From NCBI GenBank assembly GCA_028583685.1, contig JAMXIF010000086.1, positions 21,235,853 through 21,299,852 of the forward strand: a stretch of DNA of 64,000 nucleotides. The letters run 5' to 3'. Both the position numbers and the translations under genes were made by a program. Positions 30,214 through 41,115 of the stretch are shown in pieces (positions within the stretch are counted from its first letter, which is position 1; the number at the start of each line of letters is the position of its first letter). The notes beneath the pieces were generated by a model, which saw only the letters and a program-made list of their open reading frames with translations, had not been told where the DNA came from and searched no databases. The stretch is from Petaurus breviceps papuanus (lineage: Eukaryota > Chordata > Mammalia > Diprotodontia > Petauridae).

Positions 30214-30270
30214 GTATAGTAGAAAGAACATTGGATTTAACTTAAAAGACATGGGTTTGAATCAGTTTCC
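30210..30270 (+). mobile_element. SINE head fragment
   Basis: GAAAGAACATTGGATTTAAC and ACATGGGTTTGAATCAGTTT resemble a MIR-type tRNA-like head; only about 60 bp is recognisable. Confidence 0.4.
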
Positions 30271-30660
30271 TCTTCTACCAAAGGACAGGATAAGCCTAAA
30301 TTTTAAGATCCTACTTTAACAGGTGTTACAGAGAAGCAAAGAGTGATAGTGATTGAAAGAAGAAAAATAGTTTGAACTTAAGAATCTTCCCACAATTAAT
30401 CAGAATTCATATCTATAAATAAGAAATAATTTCATTTAGAAATTTAACATGTCTTTTCCTTTGTCCTGATATAATTCATTGGGCATGAAGCATGTACTAA
30501 TTTCTAAGAAAACTATATATGAATCAGCACCATGAGAACTAGTCATTTCAAAATGCAAATATATAGAACTCTTTACTAGCTGGATCATAAAATGAATGTG
30601 CAGCAGTAAGAATTAAAAATGATGTTTAGCTCTAATTATAGCATTAAGGGTCTAAAAAAT
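30271..30660. other. unassigned DNA
   Basis: Nothing recognised. Confidence 0.4.
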
Positions 30661-30663
30661 GCC

Positions 30664-30724
30664 AGTATATATACATATATATCAATATATACAAATATAT
30701 GTATGTCTCACATATATACACACA
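30664..30724. repeat. ATAC/TATG-rich microsatellite
   Basis: Imperfect ATATACAT/ATGTATGT repeats immediately left of a tandem duplication. Confidence 0.85.
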
Positions 30725-31048
30725 TTATATGAATAAATTGCAGCTTCAGTGGTAGAGGTAAAAGGTCATACGACTATAGAAAGATAACTAAAACAATTGT
30801 AAATCAGATAGTTCTTTTTAAAAATACAGTATATTGCATACAGTCTAAGTTCAATGGAAGCTATTTGAAGATTGAGATTATATGAATATTATATGAATAA
30901 ATTGCAGCTTCAATGGTAGAGGTAAAAGGTCGTAAGACTACAGAAGGGTAACTTTGAAAAAAATGCTTAAATCATACAGCACTTTAAAAAAAAATATAGC
31001 ATATCACATGCAGCATAAGTTCAATGGGAGCTATTTAAAGATTGAGGT
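30725..31048 (+). repeat. imperfect tandem duplication (~164-bp unit, two copies)
   Basis: TTATATGAATAAATTGCAGC, GTAGAGGTAAAAGGTC, AAGTTCAATGG and AGCTATTT occur in the same order in unit 1 (30725-30888) and unit 2 (30889-31048). Offsets run from 164 bp at the start to 170 bp at the end, with small indels and base changes. No known transposon was recognised in the unit. Confidence 0.92.
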
Positions 31049-31880
31049 TGGTGCTACCTGGGGGAAAAGATTATCTGAAGTGACTATGAACCCCAAAGTC
31101 ACTCCCCTGATCTACTTTTAATCATGAAATTCCTTAAAGACCATTCCATTCATTTTCTAACACCAAAGTTCTCCACAATTCATTTATTTAATTAAAATGG
31201 TATACACTTTACCAGGAGAGACAAATTTGGAAAAGCTAAAGAACAAGAATCACCTATGCATTCACAGGTGTGGATGGGAATTTCAAAGTCAGAAGCCTTT
31301 TTTTCAGTTTTTTTTTCCCCTTAGCTTTTAAATAGGCTAATCTTTGAATCGATTGTTCCTCAGGCTACCATGGAGTCACTGAACTCTAGTTCTGAAAACG
31401 AGGTCTGGGAATATTTTTAGTGTTGTACATTCTCCAGCCTTGTTGCCGAGGCCTTATCTGTATGTCATTCACATTTGTAAATGTCAGAATATTAGAAATG
31501 GCTCAACCCTTGGGCTTCCTAGGGTTCATATGAGAAAAGGAAATGGAGCTATTGTGGGACTGAGTTCTGGATAGTTATGATAAATAATTCTTTCTGGGTC
31601 AAAGAAAAAACTCCTTAATGTCTTTACAGACTTTCAGGGTTTCTCTCCAGAGCCTCTAGTGATCCAATAATATTCTGATGAATTTAATGTAAATTAGTTA
31701 CGCTCTTGATACTTTGCTAGGTACATGACTTTACTGGGTATTTCATGAGTATGAAAGTAATTATATGGGTGACATCTGTGACTTCATTTACTAATATAGA
31801 GAATTCCCCTGTGAGTAAACTCTCTCACCAATGTAGTCTGGCACCTTCCCTGCAGTTTACAGTCTTTGAGCTATCTAAAA
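31049..31880. other. unassigned DNA
   Basis: No repeat family or gene recognised. Confidence 0.45.
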
Positions 31881-31884
31881 CACT

Positions 31885-31985
31885 GAAAAATTAAGTGACT
31901 TGCCTAGTGAGTTCAGATAGCCAGTATGTCAGAGAATGCACTTGAACTCGGGTCTTTCTGGCTTTCTCAATCCGCTACATAGATT
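31885..31985 (-). mobile_element. MIR-like SINE fragment
   Basis: TTAAGTGACTTGCCTAGTGA, CAGATAGCCAGTATGTCAGA and CTTGAACTCGGGTCTTTCTG are the inverted head of a MIR-type SINE. Confidence 0.7.
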
Positions 31986-32059
31986 ATTCTCTAGTTCTTT
32001 AAATTTGAGCGAGGTGCAAATATAGGGAATCAGAATCTAAGAGTGAAAAAAGGACCTGA

Positions 32060-32400
32060 AAGATTACATTTTCTCTGGCTGGCCCTCTTTCCTGTAATGC
32101 TCTACCTTCTTTGCTCTGACTACTCTCCTCCCTGGTTTCCCTGAAGTCCCACCTAAAATCCCACCTTCTATAGGAAGCCTTCCTCAATCTCTCTCAATTC
32201 ACATGCCTTCCCTCTATTAATTATTATTTATCCTGTACATAGTTTTCTTTGAATGTATTTGTTTGCCTATTGTCTCCTCAGTTAGATTTATAAACTCCTT
32301 GAGGGTGGGGTCATCTTTTGACTTTTTTGTATCCCAAGTGCTTAGCACAGTGCCTGGAGCATAGTGGGCACTTAAATGTTTACTGATTTATTGAATGATT
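32060..32400 (+). mobile_element. LINE-2 3' region
   Basis: GAAGTCCCACCTAAAATCCC, GGAAGCCTTCCTCAATCTC, CTCCTTGAGGGTGGGGTCAT, GCTTAGCACAGTGCCTGGAG and a terminal ATTTATTGAATGATT follow the classic L2 ORF2-end and 3' UTR order. It is one of the best preserved L2 ends here. Confidence 0.88.
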
Positions 32401-32439
32401 GGCATGAACCCCTTCATCACCTCAACCTCTTAGATTCTC

Positions 32440-32640
32440 TTTGGTGTTTAGTTTTTTAGTCACGTCCAACTCTTTGCTTCTCCAACTCATTTTACAGATG
32501 AAGAAATTAAGGCAAACAGGGTTAAGTGATTTGACAAGGATCACACAGCTACTAAGTGTCTGTGACCAGACTTGAACTCAGGAAGAGTCTTCTGAACTCT
32601 GGGCCCCAATCTCTATGAATTGTGTCACCAAGCTGCCCCT
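32440..32640 (-). mobile_element. BovB-tailed SINE, shortened
   Basis: TTTAGTCACGTCCAACTCTT, TTCTCCAACTCATTTTACAG, GGGTTAAGTGATTTGACAAG, GACTTGAACTCAGGAAG and GTCACCAAGCTGCCCC. The middle of the BovB-like part is missing. Confidence 0.82.
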
Positions 32641-32689
32641 TAGAATCTCTAGCTGCCTTCAGAGCTAATCTCTCCCAGCTACTGATGCC

Positions 32690-32880
32690 TTCCCCTCTAA
32701 AATTACTGTGCATTTTTTTCTGAATATATCTTTATATACTTACATATGCATGTGTCCTGTGATAGAAGCTCTTTGAGGACAGAGACTTTTATTTTTGTCT
32801 TTATGTCCCCAGCATTTATCACAGTGCTTGATGCATAGGAGGCAATTTAGAAAAGTTTTGTTTGATTCATTGACTATTAT
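32690..32880 (+). mobile_element. LINE-2 3' end
   Basis: GAAGCTCTTTGAGGACAGAG, TGTCCCCAGCATTTATCACA and GTGCTTGATGCATAGGAGGC give the L2 3' order. Confidence 0.78.
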
Positions 32881-32929
32881 AACCTGTGTATGAATAAGAA
32901 TTCCCTCCATAGCATCTCTGATGATGATA

Positions 32930-33200
32930 AGAATAACAACTTACATTTACATAGTGCCTATTATATGCTAGGAACTGTGCCAAGTACTTTATAGATATCT
33001 CATTTGATCCTCACAACAATCCTGGGAAGTAGGTGCTATTGTATCCATATTTTACAGGTGAGGAAACTGAGGCAAACAGAGCTTAAGTGACTTGCTCAGG
33101 GTCACATAGCTAGTAAGTTTCCAAAGCTGGATTTGAACTTGGGTCTTTCTGACTCCAGGCCCAGTGCTCTATCCAATGCACCACTTAGCTGTCTGATGAA
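32930..33200 (-). mobile_element. MIR/MAR1-type SINE, near full length
   Basis: TTACATTTACATAGTGCCTA, GATCCTCACAACAATCCTGG, GGTGAGGAAACTGAGGCAAA, TCAGGGTCACATAGCTAGTA, GGATTTGAACTTGGGTC and GCACCACTTAGCTGTC. All modules are present in inverted order. Confidence 0.9.
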
Positions 33201-33284
33201 TGGTCATACAGACTTTGCTTGAACACCTCCAATGAGGTGGAAACTAATAAATACACTTGCGACAACCTATTCCACTTTGAGAAA

Positions 33285-33525
33285 TTGTACATCTGGGTTG
33301 TACTGTGGACCAAGTGTGGGACCTGGAGTTAGGAAGATGTGAGAGCAAATCCAACTACTAACACTTATTAATTGTATGATTGTGGGCAAGTTACTTTATC
33401 TGTTTCCCTTGGTTTCTTCAGCTGTAAAATGTGAATAATAATTGCACCTATATGACAGAAGATATTGTTTGTAAATCATTTTCAAACTTTAAACACTATG
33501 GTAATGCTAGCTATTTTAAGTATTA
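33285..33525 (+). mobile_element. MAR1/MIR-type SINE
   Basis: GTACTGTGGACCAAGTGTGG, GGAGTTAGGAAGATGTGAG, TTGTGGGCAAGTTACTTTAT, TTCAGCTGTAAAATGTGAAT and AATGCTAGCTATT preserve the plus-strand order. Confidence 0.78.
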
Positions 33526-33639
33526 TAATTTAAATTATTATTATTGTTATACCTCAAGACTAAAATTGCTCTCCTGCAACTTCTATCCATTTCTCCTAAA
33601 GGGGCCACGTGATGGGACCATGTAGAACAGAATGGTACA

Positions 33640-33830
33640 ACAGAAGCATGGTGCAGTGGGAAGCAGGCAGTATTTGGATTCCGAGGGCTTAATTCAAACA
33701 CCCTGTCTCTGCTACTTGGTACCGGTGTGACCCTGAGTGACTCATGTGACTTCTCTAAATGAGGGTGTTGAATAGATGGTCTTTTAAATTTCTTCGAACT
33801 CTAAATATAAGATCCCAAGATTCTAAGATA
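33640..33830 (+). mobile_element. old MIR-like SINE
   Basis: AGCATGGTGCAGTGGGAAGC, a decayed B-box, TGTGACCCTGAGTGACTCAT, a GAGGGTGTTGAATAGATG body and a terminal CTAAATATAAGATCC. Confidence 0.7.
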
Positions 33831-33831
33831 A

Positions 33832-34300
33832 GTCTAACCCCTCTTTCTTAAGACAGCTCTTTAAGCATGTGAAGAAACCATCATATCTCCCACTAAGTCT
33901 CTTCTCTATCTGGCCCAATATCTCCAGTTTAAGGGATTCTCAAACGAGAGGTATATACCAAAATGGAAAGACACATGGGTCATAAGTTAAAATACGTACC
34001 TCTGAATCACAGTTTTTACTATTTGTGTGATATTAGGCAATTCTCTTAACCTCTCTGGGCCTCAGTTTCCTCATCTGTAAAATTATCTCAGTAGAGATCA
34101 GTAGAGATCAATGATCTCTATAGTTGATTCTAGCTCAAATCTATAAGCCAAAGATATAATCTCAAGGACATTTATGGTACTTGTTGACCTACCAATGCTC
34201 TTAAGCTTATCCACATCCTTTCTGAAAATGAGACCCAAGAAAAAGACACAACACCATAGTGTTGTAGGTCTACCAAAATATGCAGTATGTCTACTTTTCC
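33832..34300 (+). mobile_element. CR1/L3-type LINE 3' fragment, interrupted by SINE
   Basis: CTCTTTAAGCATGTGAAGAA, ACCATCATATCTCCCACTAA, GTCTCTTCTCTATCTGGCCC and then TTATCCACATCCTTTCTGAA, AATGAGACCCAAGAAAAAGA and ACAACACCATAGTGTTGTAG follow the order of the 3' part of CR1/L3-like LINEs. A SINE (33955-34090) separates the halves. Confidence 0.5.
33955..34090 (+). mobile_element. MIR-like SINE fragment
   Basis: TTTGTGTGATATTAGGCAAT, TCTTAACCTCTCTGGGCCTC and AGTTTCCTCATCTGTAAAAT are the conserved SINE middle in plus orientation. Confidence 0.8.
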
Positions 34301-34730
34301 ATAAGCTGTCTTTACACCTGAATGAATAGCTGGAAACCTGAAGGGACAGGGTGTCAGTCTTTTTGAGTTGGTACAAAGAATAACTGACTCGATATATTCT
34401 AGTTCTGTGGCAGGCTTAGTTCTGATTCATCTTAGTGAGATGAATTGTCTTTATTGTCTAAGTCATATCATACACTGGTAGTGAATTAGCTGCTTAAGGA
34501 AATGCATTAACTCTTTTAGGTCACAAGGCTACTATTTGATGAACTAATGAAGTAATTATTTAGCATTCTGTAAAACACTTCAGGATGTTGTAATTGTACA
34601 AATGATTGAGATTTGGAGCACTGCATTCTTAAATTCACAGCTTTCACTACTTTGAGTCTGAATCTCAATCAGACTCATTCATTTATATTCATAAATAAAG
34701 AATTTATTTAGAAATAAATAGGCCCAGTTT
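34301..34730. other. unassigned AT-rich DNA
   Basis: Nothing recognised. Confidence 0.4.
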
Positions 34731-34734
34731 GAAA

Positions 34735-34925
34735 TGGAAGGGACCCCAGAGGCCATCTAGCTTAGCCCCCTCATTTTACAGATAAAGAAACTAAGGGCCA
34801 GGGGGGTTAAGCAATGTAACTCATATCCCAGAAGTAGCATATGGCATTTACAGGATTTGAGCCAAACCCCTTTGATTTGAGTACATTCTCCTTTCCACAG
34901 CACACATTTTGCCTCTGTAAAGCAA
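34735..34925 (-). mobile_element. THER1/MIR-like SINE
   Basis: GGAAGGGACCCCAGAGGCCA, CCCCTCATTTTACAGATAAA and ATTTACAGGATTTGAGCC in inverted CORE-SINE order. Confidence 0.72.
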
Positions 34926-36120
34926 GGTGGCTAGACTAGGTGGTGTCTAAAGTTCTCTTTGGTTCTGGATCTTTTATACTATGATCTCCAAATCTTTTGT
35001 CCCCAAATACTTTTTCTTTGAAAAGTGTGCATTAACTGACTTATTCATCTGTCATATATTACAAGGTTGCTATAAGGTTATCCCTGAGGTCTATGCTGTG
35101 GGGCTGTCCAATGGGTAAAATCTCCTATAAAGTAGTTTTAGTCATGCTTAAGAAATGAATCATTCTCAGCAATGGTCTAAGATAGGGATATTTTTGTGAA
35201 TTCAGCTCTTCAGCCAATGGTTAGGACACTAATCAATATTTGATTGTATTTGGTAAATTACTACTGAAGTCCACAAAATTATCTGACTTGGGCAACTAGA
35301 AATGTGCTGCCCTAAGGATGTGTCTTATTACCAGGGAATGAATTTGGCACTGGAGAGAACCTGGCTTAATATTCAAATTGAATGGGAGGTACATTAATAC
35401 AATTCCCAAATCAATGCAAGTATGCAATAAAAAGTGCTGATCTTCTGAAAACAATATTTTCAGCATCATGCTTTTTGATAAATCTTAAATAATACAACCA
35501 ATCTCACTGGACTGAATCTTCTTATGTCATTTGACACAAGGATCAGGATTAAGTGGATCTTTAAAGAATTCAGTACTTTCCTTTATCAGCACTTTCCATT
35601 TGAAAACTGAAACAGGCCATCAAATCTATGACTCATATAGCCACTGCAAATCAGAGGTATAATAAATACAATAGAGTAATTTTCCCAGCAGGCAACTCAA
35701 AATGAATTTAAGAATAGGAGCTACATCATGGAAAATATCTCTAAGTCACTATTTACAATAAGCTTGTTTGTAAATGATGCCTTTGTTAGCAGGACAGGTG
35801 AGAGTGATTCCTTGGCACTGAATTTTTCATATCTTATTGGAAAAAAACAAAGTGAACAACTCTAAGTTAATCCAAAGCTAAGAGCACTGTCAAATTCCAT
35901 GGGATACTGTTTACTAATGAACCTTTATCTTTTCTAGTTCTTGCCTCAAAGATATTTCAAGAACTAAATAAGAAAAATTAAGAAGGATATTTCATAGTAC
36001 TTCTTAATACAGCTCTATTTTCTCCAGTTTATTTAATCAATACTTTTATTCAGTAATATGCCTCCAAGGTCTTTACAAAGGCATATTTTCCCATGTCTAA
36101 AATTTCTTGTCCAGTATTGG
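34926..36120. other. unassigned, SINE-free DNA
   Basis: About 1.2 kb with no recognised transposon or gene; no notable open frame. Confidence 0.45.
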
Positions 36121-36268
36121 GGCATACATATGTGATATTATGTCTGCGTGTATGTATATATGTACATATATATTTATATACACATAAATTCATAAGTGTT
36201 TGTATGTATGCCTCAGATATGTTTGTATGTATACATGTAGATGTCTTTATAAAGACACATTTCTATAT
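36121..36268. repeat. ATGT/ATAT-rich microsatellite
   Basis: Imperfect TGTATGTATATATGTACATA-type repeats. The open frames across it are repeat artefacts. Confidence 0.85.
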
Positions 36269-36277
36269 ATACACATT

Positions 36278-36530
36278 GTTCAGTTGCTTCAGTTGTGTTC
36301 AACTCTTTGCAATCCAATTTCTCGCATTCTTGGTGAAGATACTGTATTGGCTTTGCCATTTCCTTCTCCAGCTCATTTTCCAGATGGGGAAATTGAGGCA
36401 AATAGGGTTAAGTGACTTGCCCAGAGTCACAAAGCTAGTAAGTGTCTGAACCAGATTTGAACTTAGGAAGAAGAGTCTTCCTGACTCCATACCCAGCACT
36501 CTAACCACTATGCCACCTAGCTTCCCATAG
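36278..36530 (-). mobile_element. BovB-tailed composite SINE with TSD
   Basis: CAGTTGTGTTCAACTCTTTG, GGTGAAGATACTGTATTGGC, TTCCTTCTCCAGCTCATTTT, GTTAAGTGACTTGCCCAGAG, CAGATTTGAACTTAGGAAG and GCCACCTAGCTTCCC. ATACACATT flanks both ends (36269-36277, 36531-36539), so the insertion landed in the microsatellite. Confidence 0.92.
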
Positions 36531-36620
36531 ATACACATTACATAATGCATATGCATACATACACTCCTATACACACTTGCATACATATATGCACACACAA
36601 ACATGTATATACAATACATA
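36531..36620. repeat. ATAC/ACAC-rich microsatellite, right half
   Basis: Continuation of the microsatellite split by the SINE. Confidence 0.8.
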
Positions 36621-36739
36621 CATAGATTCAAATCCAAGTCCAATGTATCACTTCCAGTGTGCTGACCATTCTAGCACATGGTCTTTCAGTTACCTGCTCA
36701 GGTCCCATGATTAATAAACGGTGAAATCCATTCCAAACT

Positions 36740-36780
36740 CAGGTTAGTATGAATTTAATAAATGCCTGTTGAATGACTCC
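36740..36780 (+). mobile_element. LINE-2 tail
   Basis: ATTTAATAAATGCCTGTTGA followed by ATGACT is the L2 terminal motif. Confidence 0.5.
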
Positions 36781-36808
36781 AAATTTAGAAAATTCTCTGT
36801 CCCTGTTT

Positions 36809-36810
<2 letters not shown>

Positions 36811-36851
<41 letters not shown>
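36811..36851. repeat. (CT)n microsatellite
   Basis: About 20 uninterrupted CT units. Confidence 0.97.
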
Positions 36852-36857
<6 letters not shown>

Positions 36858-37178
36858 TCACATATAAACAAAATTACTCTGAAAACAAAAATATAACATA
36901 GCAACCAAAGTAACGTAAGTAGAAGCTACTGCCTCAACCTCCCTCTTAAGGCACTGCACACATCTGAATATTTATACTTCTAATAAAATAGTTTTTTGGT
37001 TATTTTTTCTTTTGTTCTTTCTCCACTGTTTGAATTGTCTTTTTGCCTAGATATCTTTGCCTGAGAATATCTATCTAGTTTGTGGTCATATTCTTAGGTT
37101 CCTGGCAAAGATGGCTAGGAAAACTAACTAAAAACAATGGGAGGGAGAAAAATAAGTTATTAGCTTGTTTCTAAAGTG
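36852..37178. other. unassigned DNA
   Basis: Nothing recognised. Confidence 0.4.
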
Positions 37179-37179
37179 T

Positions 37180-37381
37180 TTAGGTTGGAGAACCTTTGGC
37201 CTCAAGGCCACATGTGGCCCTCTAGGTCCTCAAAGGTGGCCCTTTGACTGAATCCAAACTTTATAGAACAAATCTCCTTAGGTAAAGGATTTGTTTTGTA
37301 AAACTTGGACTCAGTGAAAAGGCCACACCCAAGGACCTAGAGGCCACATGGGGCCTTGAGGCCACAGGTTCCCCACCCCTG
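37180..37381. mobile_element. palindromic hAT-type MITE, copy 2 (202 bp)
   Basis: Sister of 607-809. CCTCAAGGCCACATGTGGCC near the left end is inverted as GGCCACATGGGGCCTTGAGG near the right end, and ACAAATCTCC pairs with GGATTTGTT at the centre. The right terminus AGGTTCCCCACCCCTG is well kept. Flanks TAAAGTGT and GAAAGAGT agree at 6 of 8 bases, compatible with an aged 8-bp hAT target duplication. Confidence 0.85.
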
Positions 37382-38030
37382 GAAAGAGTCTGAAACAGGT
37401 ATGGTAAAGGATGTTTCCTCATATGGAACAGAGGCACAGGACCATCTTTAAAACAAAACAAAAAACCTTTAGTAAATCATAAAGCACATATCCTAAAGAC
37501 AAAGATGTTCAACCTTGTTAAACAATGAATTCTCTTTTGCATGTTTACTAACACCTAAATCTCTTGGCAACAAGTCTCTAGATCACATCAACTTTGCCTT
37601 GTATGCTCCCAACAAGTTTGTTTTCTAACTAGTGGCTACTGTCCTTATTGGCTACTGTGGGACAATGGCTTTCTGTTAAGTCTGATAAGAGTCTAGTTAG
37701 GAGGAGGTACTTAACTCAGCTAAAGTCTCAGTAGGAATGAAAAGTTAAGATCCCTCTCCCTCAATTTTTTTGAGTATTTGGGTTACTTTTCTGTAGCATG
37801 AATGTGAGGCTTCAATAATTTATTCCTTAATTTTGAATCCTATAAAACAGGTGATATCTACAGAGAAAAAAACGAGAATTTTTATCCATTTCACCTATAT
37901 TTAACAGTTTAGATATATTCCTCCTTTCCAGATTTCTTTCTTTAAAAAAAATAATTTTATTATATTTCTAATTTGTAAACATTTATTTTCTCTCTGTTTT
38001 ACTTCTCTTGCTTCTAACTAAATAATTAGT
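37382..38030. other. unassigned DNA
   Basis: No repeat or gene recognised. Confidence 0.45.
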
Positions 38031-38050
38031 AAAAAAAAAAAAAAAAAAAA
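38031..38050 (+). repeat. poly-A run (A20)
   Basis: An uninterrupted A20. It may be the tail of an unrecognised plus-strand retroposon ending here. Confidence 0.9.
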
Positions 38051-38559
38051 GGAAAAAGGAAGTCCTAATTACAAATGTAGCCACTTTGGTCATCCTTCCT
38101 AGATTTCTAACAGATGATTTAGGATGATCCTTTTAAAGGAAGTTCCATTTGTAGTATGACTTTAAATGGAGCTTGGTTTTGAATGCTGTCAAAAAGTTAA
38201 GAAAAATCAGAGCAAGTCTTTTAAATTAACCCTTTTAAAGTCAACATAATATGGAGTGAGGATAATTTAATGACAAAAGATGAATATTGTATGATAAATA
38301 AAGTAACAATTTTATCAAACAATGAACTAAAATACCCAAATGGAATGATAGGAATTTGAGAAATGCTTCTATTTTTCCCCCTGGGTACAATAAAACATAT
38401 GTGAATTTAAATTAATTCCCTGCTATAGAAAATTGTTTGCTATAATCCATTTTAATTCCATCCTCCTACCTCTAGCTCTATAATGAGACTTTTATGGAAA
38501 AAAGGATGAATATGGAGTTTAAGTATCTAAGTTCACATCCTTAATCTTTTGTTTATTAT
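38051..38559. other. unassigned AT-rich DNA
   Basis: Nothing recognised. Confidence 0.45.
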
Positions 38560-38725
38560 GTGTGTATATGCACACACAATGAGATATATATACACACATA
38601 GCACACATATATACATATAGATACAATAAAATGATATATATCATACATTTATACAATGATATATCATTTATCACATATATGAAATATACAATGATATATG
38701 GTATATCACATATATAATGGCATTG
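38560..38725. repeat. ATATAC/TGATATAT-rich low-complexity tract
   Basis: Short ACACACAT and AATGATATAT units recur. It is likely hypervariable. Confidence 0.85.
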
Positions 38726-39080
38726 GCATTGTTAGAGATACACATATTATTACTTTTCAAATATATGTAATATTATGATAATACTGTGGTTATTAATAAA
38801 AGTCATGTAAAACATTACAAAATTGACAGTAGGTTTTTTGTCATATATTTTTCTTTTTTTTTAGTTAAATTTTAAATAAAAAATTTCAAATAACAAGCAT
38901 GTATTGTTATCTCCTTTCTATTTCTCCCCTTTCCTCATTGGAAGAAAAAAAAAAGAAAAACAAAAGCCAAATTACAAATATACATACAAAGTCAAGCAAA
39001 GCAAGTTCCTCCTCAGGTATGAAGGACAGAAAGTATAAAGGCAAGGAGGAGGGAGATGGAATACTGAATATGAGAGATAC
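38726..39080. other. unassigned DNA
   Basis: AT-rich, with purine-rich patches near 38940-39060. No family recognised. Confidence 0.4.
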
Positions 39081-39084
39081 CAAG

Positions 39085-39385
39085 TAGGCCAGTTTGGATG
39101 GAATGGAGAATGAAGAAGAGAAAGATAAAATAAGTCTAGAATGGTAGGATAAAGTCATATTGTGAAGAACTGTAAAGAAGTTTGACTTTTATTCTAGAGA
39201 CCACAAGAAGTAACTGACAATTTTTGAGCATGATAGTAATAGGGTCAGACCTATATTTGAGAAATACTACTTTGGAAAGTATGTGGTGAATGGATTAAAA
39301 AAGGAAGAAACTTCATGTAAGGAGACCAGCTAGGAGTCCACTGGAATTCAGTAGGTGAGATGTGATGAGGTCCTGAAATAACATC
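39085..39385 (-). mobile_element. LINE-2 ORF2 C-terminal region
   Basis: CATATTGTGAAGAACTGTAA, GTTTGACTTTTATTCTAGAG, GAGCATGATAGTAATAGGGT, CAGACCTATATTTGAG and GAGACCAGCTAGGAGTCCAC are the inverted L2 coding segment, the same region seen at 42700-43520. Confidence 0.72.
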
Positions 39386-39394
39386 TGATGTAGT

Positions 39395-39570
39395 GTCATT
39401 TCCTCTGTATCTATCTTTTATGTAGCTAGTTATTCTAACATTTATTTCCCCCATTAGAACGTAAGCTCCTTGAGGGTAGACACTGTTTCAACTTTCTTTG
39501 TATACCCAGTACTTAGTGTCTGACACACAGAAAGCAATTAATAAATACTGGTTGAGTGACTTACTGAAAC
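39395..39570 (+). mobile_element. LINE-2 3' end
   Basis: ACGTAAGCTCCTTGAGGGTA, GTATACCCAGTACTTAGTGT and AGCAATTAATAAATACTGGT give the L2 3' order, opposite in direction to its left neighbour. Confidence 0.8.
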
Positions 39571-40925
39571 TGAAATTTTCAGGGCAGAGAAGGTAATTAC
39601 ACATATAATTATATTTCACTAAACAAATAAATCAAGTCAGTGACATTACTCTCATTTTTCAAGAACAATCTCAAGGTGAATGATTCAATTTCCAAAGTAT
39701 TAGAATAAATTTTCTCTGAAAATAGTTCACCATTTCATAGGATTTATCTCAACAGTACAACTCAAAGGGGGAATCAAATGGAACAGAAATAATTAAGTAA
39801 ACCATTTCAAACCCAAATTTTAATGAAAGGAAATCTAAAAAGTACTTAATTACCTCAAAGAAGTTTGTTGGAACATGCCATATTAGGTTTAAAAAGGCAG
39901 TGAAGTGTTACAGTCCCAGTTCTCAAGGAGCAAACAATTGTGGAAATATATTGTAGGATATGACCAATTTTTAAACATCCATGTTATTTCCAGTCAATGT
40001 AAACAACCGCTCAACATATTTCCTGAGTGTTCCTTTGGCTGAATAGTTATAATTTTTTATTATGAGAATGCAAGTTACAGATCCCTTTTCCAACTTATGT
40101 TATAAAATTAAGAGACAGTCTCATTTCCCTATTAACAATTCATATTTCCCCATGATTACTATTTGTCCCCTTCAACTACAAGAACTCTTGGAAATGGTGT
40201 CAAAATAATCCAGTAAAAATAGAAACAGAGAAGTAAAGGGAAAAGCTATTGCAAACACAATCTATTAAGCAAGATTGCGTGTAATGATAAGTTTTCTAAG
40301 ACACATCTCTGATTATGCCTCTACACCATAAAACTGCATTTTCCCATTGTATATTGAATGATGCATACATTCCTGATGTTGACATTTAAGATTCTCCCTG
40401 TTAGAGTTCTAAGAACCAAGACTTCAAGGCTTATCTCAAACTACTCACTTTCTCACAGTGTGTTATAGCGAACTGGGTGGGTGTCAATGTTTTCTAAATT
40501 TCAGTGTTCTGCATGAACATCCTATTCTCTCTCCTTTAATGAGTGTTTTTATTGAAACTCCAAATTCCAAACCATTTCTGGGCTAAAATGCTGATTGAAA
40601 TTTTGATTTCCGTACTAATGTTCTCATATTTTCCAAACTAATTATTCACAAGTATTACACTCAGTTGCATTCAGAATGACCATTCTAAAATAAAATAAGC
40701 CATTTAGAAACTTTTAATGGCCTCAATTCAAATGAAACATTTTCATATAGCTTAAAAGGCTTTTGATATAAAACTCCAATGAAATGACAACTCACTAGTA
40801 ATCTATATGTCATTGTCTTGCATCCCCTTATTAGGTGGCACCTCATTCTGCTGGATTGGGCCTATTTAAGGCAATATGTACAATATTACTAAATACTACA
40901 TATTATATTGACCTTTTAGCATTTT
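39571..40925. other. unassigned, transposon-poor DNA
   Basis: 1.35 kb without recognised repeats or genes. Confidence 0.45.
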
Positions 40926-40929
40926 GGTC

Positions 40930-41115
40930 ACAAGAGCTAGAGCTAGAAATGAGTTTAAAGATTCTTTCATCTAGTCCCTCATTTATAGATAAAGAAATGA
41001 AAACCTAGGGAAATGAAATGACTTGCTTAAGGTGACACAGGCAATAAGTGACAGAGAATGTATGCAAAGTCCAGTCTTCCAATTCCAAATCCAGCATGTT
41101 TTCAAATAAACCATA
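40930..41115 (-). mobile_element. THER1/MIR-like SINE
   Basis: GAAATGAGTTTAAAGATTCT, TTTATAGATAAAGAAATGAA, GACTTGCTTAAGGTGACACA and CAAGTCCAGTCTTCCAATTC-like spacing in inverted CORE-SINE order. Confidence 0.6.

Noticed and set aside
36093-36643. Overlapping open frames of 62-118 codons
   Set aside because: They are composed of microsatellite and BovB-tailed SINE sequence.
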